Source of the DNA: Ephemerocybe angulata
Lineage: Eukaryota; Basidiomycota; Agaricomycetes; Agaricales; Psathyrellaceae
Length of the DNA: 64,000 nucleotides
Reading direction: 5' to 3'
Assembly: GCA_013368325.1 (NCBI GenBank)
Contig: JAACJK010000013.1
Coordinates: 1 to 64,000 of the forward strand
This document shows, piece after piece, positions 32,234 through 43,340 of this stretch. Position numbers and translations under genes: made by a program. Positions within the stretch are counted from its first letter, which is position 1; every line of letters begins with the position of its first letter. The notes beneath the pieces were generated by a model. That model had not been told where the DNA came from and ran no database searches. It was given only the letters and a program-made list of their open reading frames with translations.

Positions 32234-32722
32234 TCTATTTATTCTTTTTCCTTTTCTTTTCCTTTTCTTTTCTTTTTCCTTTATTTCTTGTCTTTCATTT
32301 CTCTACTTCTCTATTATTTACAAGACGCGTCTCGGTCACGTGACACAGCACGTGCGATCACATGCACAGGTCACCTGCTACATCACGGGACCAGCACAGC
32401 ATCAGTCAGCGCCTCAGTCAGCATGACATCATATGCACAGCACTCGCACAGCTCTTCGACTCATACACGGTCATTCCTTACATAGCATTCCACAGCTTCT
32501 GCACAGTATGTACAGCCTCGTATAGCCATAGTCACGTCACGGTCACGAAGCATAGCAGTATATAACCTAGGTAGATCTCACTGTATTTCCCCAGTCTTTA
32601 GCTGGTCAATATCACGGCCTTGTCTACAAGTCTCTCGCCTTGATTCTCTTATCTCTTTGCTCTCTCTCGTCTTCTATCCTAAGTTAGGGTTAGCAGCGCA
32701 CCAGACTGGTCGTTCGCTGACA
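32217..32722 (+). repeat. 3' LTR of chromovirus (506 bp)
   Basis: Identical by eye to the 5' LTR. The pol stop codon lies at 32231-32233 within it. It is followed by ATGTA (32723-32727), the right copy of the target duplication. Confidence 0.95.
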
Positions 32723-32758
32723 ATGTATGATAGAATTATTCCCACCCTCCTCGGGATT

Positions 32759-33463
32759 TCAAGGGCAGTAATGGGTAAGAATTGATGGGATAATAGTCCT
32801 GTCGGCCATCTTCGATATAACTGGTTGGGGCGCCGCAATCAGTAATTGCCAGAGGGTGTGCGATAACGATACCCACTTCTGCAGCAGGCTCTCGATGTGA
32901 TGGAGATCTCGTTCCAGGACATCCTGCACCTTTCCCGTTTTGCGATCACTTTTGACGACCACTACGTTGCCATATACTGATTTGGTTGAGAATTCGACCT
33001 GGAGGGCGTCATACAACCTGTTGCGGGGTTGAGGGGGAGAGGTTGCTGGCTAGAGAACATCATAACACCTGACATAACATCGAAAGTAGATACTCACTGC
33101 GCCAAAAATCGTCCAGGAGAATATCATGTCTCGCTGAGCAAGCAAAGGGAACCGCGTGAGACACACTCCGTTGTCGGCCACTGGCCAAAGGCCAACCCGT
33201 TCTCGTGCCGGCGGATTGACGTAGGCGTCGATATCGAGGTCAACGTTTCGGGCGAACGCTTCGTAACCCGGGTGAATGGCAACAGATAGAATCAATGGTT
33301 CGGATGTCTCTGCCCCAAAGACACAGGTTTTCACAGTTGATATCAGGTGAGCCTACCAGGAAGGTTCATCAGGATGCCTACACGTCGACAAGGAGCTGAA
33401 TCGTACCTCACATGCCATCTCTATACTTCTGGACTTAGCCTCGAGTTCTTCGCGCGTGTACAT
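32759..33463 (-). CDS. Hypothetical protein (200 aa)
   Basis: Exons 33463-33407, 33352-33098 and 33049-32759 join in phase 0 and total 603 nt. Start MYTREELEAKSRS; the middle has ARNVDLDIDAYVNPPARERVG, the end is helical. No signal peptide, membrane span or enzyme motif. I do not recognise the family. Its stop lies just beyond the chromovirus 3' LTR; without the retroelement it would be about 60 bp upstream of the next gene on the same strand (start 25998). Confidence 0.65.
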
Positions 33464-34313
33464 GAGGGTGGGAGAGAAGCTGTGCTGCTACTTGGGGTGG
33501 TGGTGAAGGGTAAAGATTGAAGATCGACAATCAACGGTTTCGCAACGTTGCCCTATCAGATTACGTACTGCACCCATATATATAATAGGGCGCTAATGAG
33601 AGCAACCGGCGTCGAGCCTCGGCCGACTTACACTGGAAGCGTTGCCGGATCCCACTTGAAGTCGCAACGGAGGAGAATCGGCCGGGTAACAGTCGGAACG
33701 GTCTTGGAAGGAGAATCATACAAACATCAACCCAGAAGAAGGTGAGGCTACAAGCTCAGAGTACATAGCTGTCTAAGAGGAGGGGGGAAGGGACGTTAGC
33801 GGGGAACTTGGCGGCGTCGAAATCTTTGGAAGGCTGTGGGCGTCGTGTGCTGCATTAAGCGCCTGGTGCCCCCCATTCCTTCGACTCAGGGCATAGCTGA
33901 TAGATAGGTCCTCCGCAGCATGTATCCCCCGGCTCGTTGAACCACTGGGTAGGCTATATACATCGGCCGAGCCGGGGCCTGGGTATGCTGAAACACAGCT
34001 GGAGGACTGGGCCGTAGTTAGTCCATTCTTGTTTTGTCGGATGAAGGTGACCGACTTACAGGTTGAGCAACCAGGCTGACCAGGTTGGAAGACGATGGTT
34101 CACCCAATCCTATATGCGGAACCATCGGACCACGAGCGAAACCGCTCGGGGGTACGCCCAAGTAGGGCGCCTGAGGTGTGGTGCGCGCGAAGTCGTTTGG
34201 GGGATCACCACCATTGTTGGCCTCATCTGCGATCTTGGAAACCGTTGAGTACATTCTGGGCATGCTAATTTAGAAATTGGGTGAAACGTACTGGATACGG
34301 AGCTGAGCTGGGC
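33464..34313. other. Region without a recognisable gene
   Basis: About 850 bp with short unsupported frames. Several TCGGCCG words (33619, 33678, 33965) recall the KDZ-2 subterminal motif but lack its CATGTCC half. Confidence 0.4.
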
Positions 34314-36390
34314 TCAGCGACGATTGGCTCGGTCCCGACGGCTGCTTGGGGGTGTGCTGGAGGCTGGCAGCTCATTAGTCAATCATCCGATTAGGATATG
34401 GAGCAATAGCCCTACCGGTTGTTCCCCGTTCTGGAGGTTTGCATCTAACATGTCGTAGTACTCATCGAAAGTCGGAATCGGACATGGGACTGTAACACGG
34501 ATATAGTGTCCATTCCCTACGTCAACCAGACCTATCGCAGCGCAAAGTGTAGAGACGTCCTCCTTGAGCTTCGGGATTTCAGCTCGTAAGGCAGCAACAT
34601 CAGTCTCGGTCGCGGTGGTGGCAACTTGAACCCGGTGCTCGCGAGCCTCCTTAATGGAAGCCAAGAGCGTCCTGAGGCCATGGACATCGGTGAGGAGCCC
34701 TGTGACGCCTGTATGGACGCCGGATACCCGGGTTTCAAGGGAATGGTCGACACGCCTAACATCATCCAAGGCATCCCCGACGAGACCCAGTTGTTGGGAA
34801 AGAAGTCCGCCTTGTGGGATGTCACCAAAGTAATCTTGTAGCGTCTCTTCGACGTCCCGGGAGACGGTGCGAGTCTGGTGCTCAATCCATGCACGCGCTT
34901 TGAGTCCGTAGTCATCCGACAGCATCTCCACCGTATGCTTGATCGTCGTTTCGATCCGGGGGCCTATCTCTTGATCCATGGCAGTTATCCTCGAGTCCAG
35001 TCTGTTCTCCATCGCAGACACGGCCTCCTCCACAGCTCCCTTCAAGCTCTCGCTTATCGATGGTACAACCACCTCCTTCAAGTCCTGGTCTACCCGCTTC
35101 ACCAACATGTCGCCCACCTCCTTGATACGGGGGCCTATCCCTTGATCCAGGGCCGCTATCCTCGAGTCCAGCTTGTTCTCCATCGCAGAGACAGCCTCCT
35201 TCAAAGCCGGCTTCAAGCTTTCACTTATGGACGGACCAACCACCTGGTCCAACGACAGCTCTACCCGCTTCAACAGACTGGCTCCCACCCCCTCAATGCG
35301 CTGGGTGAGGGTGTCTTCCACAGCGGGTAGGATCCCTTCCACAGCCACCATCGTCGACGCCATTTGATCGAGAGCTCCTTCCAGTTGTGTGTCCATCGAA
35401 GCTGCTGTTTCTTGTAGAGTGCGTTTCAACCTTTTTTCCATGACTTCCGCGATCTCCTCCATCCTCGTTGTCATAGTCTCCGTGAGCCGTTTCACCATTG
35501 AATCTTCCAGCTTCTTCATCATCTCGTTGATGGTCTCTGCGCTTACACCTTTGGACTGATGCATGGCCACGCCGAGCTTCGAGACCCTCTCCTCGAGTCT
35601 CTCGACCATCTGCCCAGTCTGCATCGCGACTTGGCCCACGCAGTCCAAGATCCTGAGATCAGAGTCGTTAACCCAACGAACGAATGCTTCGCCCGAACCA
35701 GTTTTCTGCAGCTCAGCCACCTCTCGGCTGAGGTGGGACTCCTCGCCCGAACGGATTTTCTCCAGGTCAGACGCCTCTTGTCTGGTTCCGGGGTGTTCAC
35801 GCCATTCAGGGGTTGAAGCATTTGCTTTTCCCGCAATTTCGGTCATTCGAGATTCAAGCTTGTGGAGTTGTTGTTTGAGAAGAGCTACTTCGGGTCGGAG
35901 GTCGGGTCCGGCATCCTTGTTCTAGTTTGTGTAATGTTAAAGTTGGTGCGTTGGAGAGAACCGAAGTATACATACCGCTTGCTCAGACGAAGGTCCACCT
36001 CCGAGTGTCGGCCGTACGGATATCGCAGACCCAGAGGGTTCATCGGCTCTGAGGGTCGGGGCTTTCTTTGGCTGAAACGGATGAAGTCAGGTATGTTATG
36101 GTGGAGGGATAGCAATACCCACTGGCTCGTTGGATGACACTCCTCCATGAGTCGGCCGAATGGGTTCAGGACCCTTGGGCTTGGACGCGCGAGAGCGCTC
36201 GGCTGGGAGAGGGATAGCAATACCCAATGGCCGAATGGGTTCAGGACCCTTGGGCTTCGACGTGCCAGAGTGCTCGGCTGGGAAAGGGATAGCAATACCC
36301 AATGGCTTATCAGATGACGCTCCTCCATGAGTCGGCCGAATGGGTTCAGGACCCTTGGGCTTTGACGCGCCAGAGCGCTCGGCTGGGTCA
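34314..36390 (-). CDS. Coiled-coil protein, 5' end cut at the KDZ-1 junction
   Basis: Exons (open)36390-36123, 36071-35976, 35915-34416 and 34370-34314 are supported by clean splice sites. The N-terminal visible part holds three copies of a unit containing SKPKGPEPIRP, then a long helical region with heptad-like patterns (MTEIAGKANAS... onward) including a duplicated ~70-residue block (VVGPSISESLKPALKEAVSA / VVVPSISESLKGAVEEAVSA). It resembles structural coiled-coil proteins only in general. Upstream of 36391 the sequence is KDZ-1 gene A, so the true start is missing. The last exon is the least certain. Confidence 0.6.
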
Positions 36391-37307
36391 GTTGGCTGAC
36401 TAGCCGTGCAGCTATCATTGCGATATTGGTCGAGAGCAACTGGGGTTCGTCGTCGTTCCCCGACAGTCAAGCGTGGAGAAACTTCCTCAACAATCTCCGC
36501 TATCATTTCGATGGCTACGTCCCCCCCATCGCCGCTAAGCGTCTTTCCGAACCCCCCGCCAAACGCCCTCGCACGACCACTTCCGCCGGGAACGCTGCTG
36601 AATCGTCCTCATCTCAGAGCGCGGTGAAAGCAAACTCGCGCAAGGCCAAGGGGAGGTCTGTTCCCAGCCATCTCGACGACCTCCCCATTCGAACGACCAA
36701 GATCGGACGGGTGGCTTGGCTGGAGCAGCAGATCGGTCTGGGGAATTGGGAGACACTGGATCGTGAGATGTCGGAAGATACGCTCGAGGAGATCATGTAC
36801 GAGCTGCACGAATTCAACTTCCGGATGGAGCTGTTCATCCTCGACCGAGAACTACTCCCCGAAGTTTGGATGACGACCCCTGGTCTTATCGTATCGGAAC
36901 GGGAGAGAACGGCGGCGTCAGAAGCACGCGAAGACATCCTTCGTCGGGTCTTTCCTCTCGTAGACGGCAACCATGAGGGTTTCTTCCTCCAAGCCATGCC
37001 CAACGTCGATAGGGGTTTGGCTTCTTTGGACTGGCGTGAACGCGCTCGGCATGTACTAGCTCTGCGTGTGGTGGTCTTGAGGTGGCCCAGGTGTCCGGAT
37101 GCCATTACCGACGCGTCTCTGGAGATGGAGGAGGGGGCGATGGCTCGGCTGGAGGACCTCGTCGTCGAGTTCTACTGCCAGACCTTTCACGCCCAGTTCG
37201 ATCGCATTCCCATCGCCCCTGTTCGACTTCCGAAATCATCCCTCCTTCGCAAAGGGCCGGCTTCAATCTATGGCTCCTTGTTCTCGACTGCGCCGGATTG
37301 TGTGTGA
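36391..37307 (+). pseudogene. 5'-truncated fragment of KDZ-1 accessory protein A
   Basis: It repeats about the last 290 residues of gene A but lacks everything upstream, so it has no start of its own. It reads to ...PASIYGSLFSTAPDCV-stop, because one extra G (AAAGGGCC) shifts the frame relative to the left copy. This ending may be the true C-terminus if the left copy carries base-loss errors. Confidence 0.8.
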
Positions 37308-37615
37308 GGAGGTAAGCCATCTACGGACCTTTATGTGCGGATCTCGTACTTATTTTCATCTTTTAACTCAGGTATCGTTATTGTAGTTGTTGCATGGCTC
37401 GTAGTATCGCACGTCCGTGTAAGTTCACCCGTGTTCTCTTTTGGTTTTATGGCTCACATCCTTCTTCTTCGTTCCAGAGTATTATCTTAATGTCATTTGC
37501 TTCGTTCGCTCGTAATGGGGAAAGAAATGTCACGTGAAGTAATCGCGTCCATTAATGGTAATGCCGACGGCCCGACAACACCAGGTTTTTCGTTCTGTTC
37601 GAGTTATCGTCCGGT

Positions 37616-40600
37616 ATGTCGTTCCGCCTCCCCAGCTCGATTCGTAACAAGGCCGTTTCACAGGGCTCCTCGAAGAAGACTAAATGGAAGCTGTCCGTTG
37701 GTCGAGCGGGTCGTAGGCCGTACGGATCCCAGGGTGTGTCGATATTCCCCAGGGTCGATGTTCGCACCCCGGCAGGGGATTTCTCTCAGGTTCTGGGATC
37801 CTTGCCCTCGAAAGTTGGGTCTTCTCCTTCGGGGAGAGACGAGTCTCCTACGCGCGCGTTCACATTCGAAGATCACCCTACCTCGTCGCCTCGGAAAGTG
37901 CGAGATTATCGTCGGGCTCAATGGGAGCGATGGACACAAGAGGTCATTCCTCTCCTACTACCGGTCTATTTGGAGGTACTCCGCACCTCCGACAACCTCC
38001 GGGATATCTGTAGAGAGGCTCCGGCGTGCGGATGCGTTGGGACGACACGTAGAGTCAAGGTAACACTAGTTTCATGGGAAGGTGAGTACCGTCGTCTCAG
38101 GATGGATTGGTATATGCTGACTGGCTTTGCAGGGCTTTCAAAGGCGACAGTGTGTAGCTGTGAGCCGGTAGTGCAGCTTCTGAGGATGGGTTACTTATCC
38201 TCGGTCCCGCTGCGCCCCTCCTATGCGTTCGACATCACAATGCTTGAGTTCGTTCGAGAACTGCACCTGCGAAGCCCACCGAATAAAACGGCCTGGACGT
38301 TGACATTGGAGGCCTTTCTGAGGTCTCGGGGTTATACTATCGATGGGCAGGATGTGATACGACGGAAGTTCACGGCCAGTCTTCGCTGGTATACTGTCTT
38401 ATGCCTCGAGGCCGAGGCGTCGCTGCGGAAGGTCATTTCAAAGGCCATAGGTCGAGACGAGGCTCCTGTGGAGAAAGAAGAAGAAGAGGCCAACGAGGAA
38501 GAGGGCGGGGACGATGTCTGGGAAGATGTGGAGGATGACACGCAGGGATATCTGGCGCTCTGTTGCCCGGCATGCTTCGGCGGGAGAGAGGGGATTGTGA
38601 AAGGAGGGGATGAGTGAGTACTTTAATGCGACCCGTTCTACGTCTATTTACTGACTTCTTCCCTCAGCCCAGACGTTATCGTGTGCTTGGACGCTTGCTT
38701 CACGCAGAAAAGGCGAAACCCCGTACGTGGAAAGTCTAATGATCCACCCCTTCGCCATCCCTCCTCGGCTATCCTGACGCGCGATGAGATCAAGAAGGCG
38801 CAGGAGTACGTAGAGAAGCTTCGACCGGCACGCCCTGCAGCGGCGAAGAAAGACACAGTAACAGGGGCGGATGGTGTTGAAGCAGGGATGAAGGTCCCGA
38901 GGTCTGTGCTCGACGCATGCCAGGAGTCGTTCACAGCGGCTGACGAGAAACGGACCAAGGCGAGCACCAAATACTTCGCGGACACTGGGCTCATGGCCCT
39001 CCTTTGCCGACACGACCGGGTCCTCTGGCTGGCCAATATGACGACGGCGGGGGAGCGACAGTACTTCGCGATCGCCCTGATCTTGAAGCTCTTCAAGTAC
39101 ATTCCGAAGGAGGCGACTGTCGGGATCATGTATGATATCGGGTGTCAGCTGGAACGGAGCTGTCACAAGTGGAAGTTCATGGCTGATATCGTGCCGAGGA
39201 TAAGCTGGGCGGTCTCTGTTTTCCATGCCTACGGGCATCAGTGGCCTTGCCAGCTGGTGTATCACCCACGGAAGCGTAAGGGATTCGGGCTCTCGGACGG
39301 TGAAGGCTGTGAACGGTTTTGGAGCGCAATCGAGTTTCTCATTCCGACTCTGCGGGTTTCTGGGGTGCGTTATCTACAACTTGATCCTTCTTGTCACTGA
39401 CCTGACTATGCAGTACCACCAACGGCTGTTCACCATCGACGTCCAAGTTTCGCATCTTCGCGAACAGTCTCTCGGCGTCCTCGGGCTATGGATCAAGCGT
39501 AAATACCTGAAGACTCGCGAAAAGAAGGCGGCGGCATTGGAGGTCCTCGGCGAGCTGACATACAGCAACGAGGATCTTCAAAGGGAGTGGGAGCTGCAGG
39601 TGGAGGCGCAGACAAGGCCGTTGACGAGAGCCACCGGGGGTCTTGCGAAGAAGAGCGTCAAAGCCATCCTAAGTTTGATGGATTTCAGCTCTAGTTTGAA
39701 GGCTGATATACAAAAGATTGATAGGAAGGTCAGCAGGATGCAGGGTACGGATGGGCTGGACGAGCTACTGGAGTCTCGGGCGGTGTTGTCGACTCGGAGA
39801 GAGGAAGTTGATGGGCAGATTGACTCGAAGCGCAGGGCGTTGGGTGTACGCGACGAAGAAAATCTGAAGGGCCTAATCAAGGACAAGTACCTGGAGCTGC
39901 GCCTCAAGACGCTCGCAGTCAAGGAGCGTTTACGGGCCAAGCTACAGAGCAGGAAGTTCGAATTCGAACGCGTGGACCGCGCCTATCAACGCGTTTCCGC
40001 CAACGGTGAGTGTACTTATCATTGAGGTGTAAGACTTAGGACATTAATGACTATCGCGACATGCAGAATCGGGCCTCCATAAACACATACGGCAGCAAGT
40101 CGGTCGGCATCAAGGGACCATTGCGAAGGCTGCCAAGAAGTACAACGATATGTGCAAGGACCTAGACAGGTATATCAGGGAAGGCTTGGCGACGGCGGGC
40201 GCAGTTTCTCCCCGTCAGATTCCAAAGGAGGAGCTGTACTCTCTGGATGTCGACGCTCCGATATGGGATGATGCAGGGCTGAAAGATGGCGAGCCCGGGG
40301 ATGTTCCGGGTTGGCTTGGGAATGACGATATCCGGAGGGGCATCATAGCTTGGTTGGATCTCCAAAGGTGCATCGAAGAAGAGCTTCGGCTGAAGCAAGA
40401 GTGCGAGAACCTTCGACGATGGGCACGGGGGGAATGGGACGCTCTTGAGGCGGCTTTGGAGAGGAACGGTGAGTATCCGAACCATCGGTCACGACCCTGG
40501 CTAATGCACTGTCTTCTGCTAGAGTGCGAGAACATCAATTATCAGCTTCTTCGTCGACAAACCGCTCTTACGGGGCTTATTTCGACTTGGAGAAGCATGA

Positions 40601-40878
40601 TTCGGGCGGTTTCTCCTCAGGTGTATTCGATGGACTGGACGACAACGGCGCAGGGTTTCGACCCACCCCCTCGTTCGATGCTGGACACCCCGGGCTCGAG
40701 CGACTCGGAGGAAAGCGATGTGAGTAAAGACTCGGAGCTGGAGGCCGATGACCTGGTACTTCAGGCCATGGAGTCAATGGATCTGCTGGGTGAGGAGGAC
40801 AATATATTGGAGGAGAACGGTGAAGAAGGGGCCAGAGCGCCCTCTGAGAGTGGCTCTCCTAGGAAGCGTAAACGTTAA
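37616..40878 (+). CDS. KDZ transposase of KDZ-1 (997 aa), apparently intact
   Basis: Six exons (37616-38081, 38133-38613, 38668-39364, 39414-40005, 40067-40468, 40523-40878) total 2994 nt in frame. N-terminus: basic leader, CxC-type cluster (CGC...CSCEP), then CCPACF. Catalytic core: likely Asp in VCLDACFTQKRR, Asp in YDIGCQLERSC, Glu in DGEGCERFWS, with the FHAYGHQWPC block between the last two, all typical of KDZ transposases. C-terminus is helical, coiled-coil rich and acidic, ending KRKR. It would cut and rejoin the 397-bp terminal repeats in the nucleus. The only complete copy in the window; no break seen. Confidence 0.92.
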
Positions 40879-40981
40879 TGTACTGTTCTGTGAATGATAT
40901 TCTCCTTTCTGTGCTCCTTTCTGCCTGTCGGCGGTCGCCCAAGTCCAGGTCCACGCATAGGGGCTTGGTTATTATCTTGGT

Positions 40982-41027
40982 GCCGGTGGCTGTACGCTCG
41001 CGCGGGAACCATCAATCTTGGTAAGCT
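40982..41027 (+). repeat. Inner 46-bp repeat, transposase side
   Basis: Matches 12406-12451 with one mismatch, about 100 bp after the transposase stop. See the partner entry. Confidence 0.7.
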
Positions 41028-41279
41028 TCCCCTTTTTGGACATCGCCCGAATTATTTTATTGTGAGGGGGCTGTACGCTGGTTTGCGGACAATAAGCGCC
41101 CACGCTCGGGTTACTCCGCAGGTCCTGGCGGTCCAGGACTTGGGTAGGGCTTCACCCTGCAGGGAACTTGGTTATTTAAAGCTAACTGCAATGTCTATGT
41201 ATTACCGTGTGATGTTTAATGTATAAGTATGAACTTAATATTTAATATATAGGCACCTCAGCGGTTCCACACTCACCCC

Positions 41280-42240
41280 CGAATGCCACCTTCCTGCCTG
41301 TCGCTAGATGTTGAAGGTATTTGTTCTTGTGTAAATCCTGCCTTCATGTCTGTAAGTTAGGTACTCTTTGATTACTTGGCAAGGAAGCTGGTTAGTGATT
41401 GTCTCTTGCACAACTGTGACACCCACCCTGAGTCTGACCTTCTCCCCGTTGCTGGATCCTGAAGGTACTTTATCTTCTGCGGATCCGCACTCAGCCCCGG
41501 ATATGACCTTCTCCCTGTCGCTGGATCCTGAAGGTACTTTATTTTCTGCGGATCCCCTTCTCCCTGTCGCTGGATCCTGAAGGTACTTTATTTTCTGTGG
41601 ATCCGCACTCAGCCCCGGATATGACCTTCTCCCCGTCGCTGGATCTTGAAGGTACTTTATCTTCTGTGGATCCACACTCAGCCCCGGATATGACCTTCTC
41701 CCCGTCGCTGGATCTTGAAGGTACTTTATTTTCTCCGGATCCCCTTCTCCCTGTCGCTGGATCCTGAAGGTACTTTATCGGATCTTGAAGGTACCTTATC
41801 TTCTGCGGATCCACACTCAGGCCAGGATCTGACCTCCACCCCGTCGCCGATTCCTGGAGGCACTTGATCTTCTGCGGATCCCCACGCAGGCCCGAATCTA
41901 ACCTCCGCCTTGTTACTGGTTCCTGGAGGCACTTGATCTTCTGCAGAACCTCCCCCTCCCCCCGTCGGGTACTTTATCTTCTGCGGGACCTCTGCCCCTG
42001 CTAGATGTTGAAGGTATTTGATCTTGTGTGAATCCTCTTATCTTCTGCGGATCCCCACTCAGCCCCAAATCTGACCTCCGCCTTGTCACTGGTTCCTGGA
42101 GGTACTTTATCTTCTGCGGGACCTCTGCCCCATCGCTGGATGTTGAAGGTATTTGATGTTGTGCGGAACCTCACTCAGCTCTGAGTCTGACCTTCTACCT
42201 GTTGCTCAATATTGAAGACACTTTATCTTCCGCAGATCTA
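41280..42240 (+). repeat. Minisatellite at the transposase-side end of KDZ-1
   Basis: About ten degenerate copies of a unit built from GACCTTCTCCC.GTCGCTGGATC, CTGAAGGTACTTTAT(C/T)TTCTG and CGGATCC(G/A)CACTCAGCCC. Unit length varies because parts are skipped. No such array occurs at the other terminus. Confidence 0.75.
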
Positions 42241-42942
42241 TAGTGGGAAAGGTAGGTAAGATGGGAAAGACTAGGTAAGGCTGGGTAAGGCCTTAGCAAT
42301 CTGGGTAAAGATGTGACTCTTGGGTAATGCTGGGTTATGCCCTGGGTAAACATCTTAGCAAGCTTGGTAGACATTTGACTGTAAATGGGGCTCAGTAACA
42401 GGTTGGGTAAGGCTCGGTAACATGCTGGGTAAGGCTGGGTAAGGCTGGGTTAGGCTGGGTAAGATATTTATTATATGTAAGTCTTGCCCTAAGTGGCGTT
42501 AGGACTCTAGGGTAAGATGGGTAAACCTGGGTAAGGCTAAGGGAACAGAATAGTCTTTGGAAAGGTAATGTAGGAAGGATCTGGGAAGTCTGGGAAAGAC
42601 CCTGGGTAAAGATAACATGATTTGGGTAAAGGAAACATGATTGGAAATAGCTAATATAGCTTTTGTAATATTGATGAGAAAGTTATTTGCTCAGGAATAT
42701 ATGGCATTCGCCAGATGATGGTCATTAAATTTTTGTGGGCGCTGCAGAACGGGCAGTCCTGATAGTTCTAGGATGCACATGCTGCCGCGAAGCCTGCTAT
42801 GATGCATTTCATTGCTATTCTTCATCGATATCATTACTCTAAAATATCACCTATTATTATAGAACTCACAGCTATGCTATCTGAGGATATCACGGGCTCA
42901 TCTCTGCATTATTAGTTATTCAAAAAGATGTCCGTTTCTGAC
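42241..42942 (+). repeat. GGGTAAGGCT subterminal repeats, transposase side
   Basis: Short GGTAAGGCTGGG-type words recur to about 42620, then about 320 bp of AT-rich sequence with nothing recognised leads to the terminal repeat. The words resemble those at 12980-13570. Confidence 0.6.
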
Positions 42943-43340
42943 ACCCATTTCACCTATTTGATTGCTCCCTTGCATGGCCTAGATTTACTCTGTAACTCTG
43001 GCAGGATAGATAGAGGGCGAAGCGGCTGAGCAAGAAAAAAAAAAAAAAAAAAAAAAAAGGAGGGAGGACCCCGGACACCCCGTGACTGTGACAATGATGG
43101 GGGAAATGATGTGGGTAATGGGAAAGGGGTAGAGGAAATGGTGCAGACATACAGTCCCTGGAAAAGGGAAAAGGCAGAAGTAGGAACAGGATGGGAAATA
43201 GGAAAAGGAAAGGAGGAAGTGGAAAAAGGGAAGGGCGGAAATAAAAAGTGGTAAAGGGCTGGGAAAAGCCAACCTATTAGGTACTTGGGAAAGAGAAATT
43301 CCTTAACCTAATGGGTAGCTTTTCCTATGTGACTAAGGTG
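42943..43340 (+). repeat. KDZ-1 terminal repeat, transposase end (398 bp)
   Basis: Near-identical to 13804-14199 and in the same direction within the window. It ends GACTAAGGTG directly before GAATTGG, which is host kinase sequence. Confidence 0.9.

Larger units (their letters stand above)
26027..32722 (+). mobile_element. Complete Ty3/gypsy LTR retrotransposon (chromovirus), 6696 bp
   Basis: Two 506-bp LTRs (TG...CA), a 5-bp target duplication, a gag-like gene with zinc knuckles, a single pol gene in the order protease, RT, RNase H, integrase, chromodomain, and a purine tract before the 3' LTR. Integrase after RT plus the chromodomain places it in the chromoviruses. The LTRs look identical, and both reading frames are intact, so the insertion is recent and may still be active. 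No envelope-like gene is present. Confidence 0.97.
36391..43340. mobile_element. KDZ-1, transposase-side end (reversed relative to the 1-14199 part)
   Basis: Starts abruptly inside gene A at a point equal to 2095 on the opposite strand, then continues through the transposase, an inner 46-bp repeat, a minisatellite, GGTAAGGCT repeats and the 398-bp terminal repeat. Over the shared 2.1 kb it differs from 2095-1 only by single extra bases (AAAGGGCC, GTGTGTGAGG, CTTTTAAC, CTTCGTTC, GTATATGC); I saw no substitution. The outer end abuts the host kinase 3' end. Confidence 0.85.

Noticed and set aside
36391..37307. A second complete gene A
   Set aside because: It begins exactly at the homology border with no start codon or promoter and lacks over 60% of the protein.
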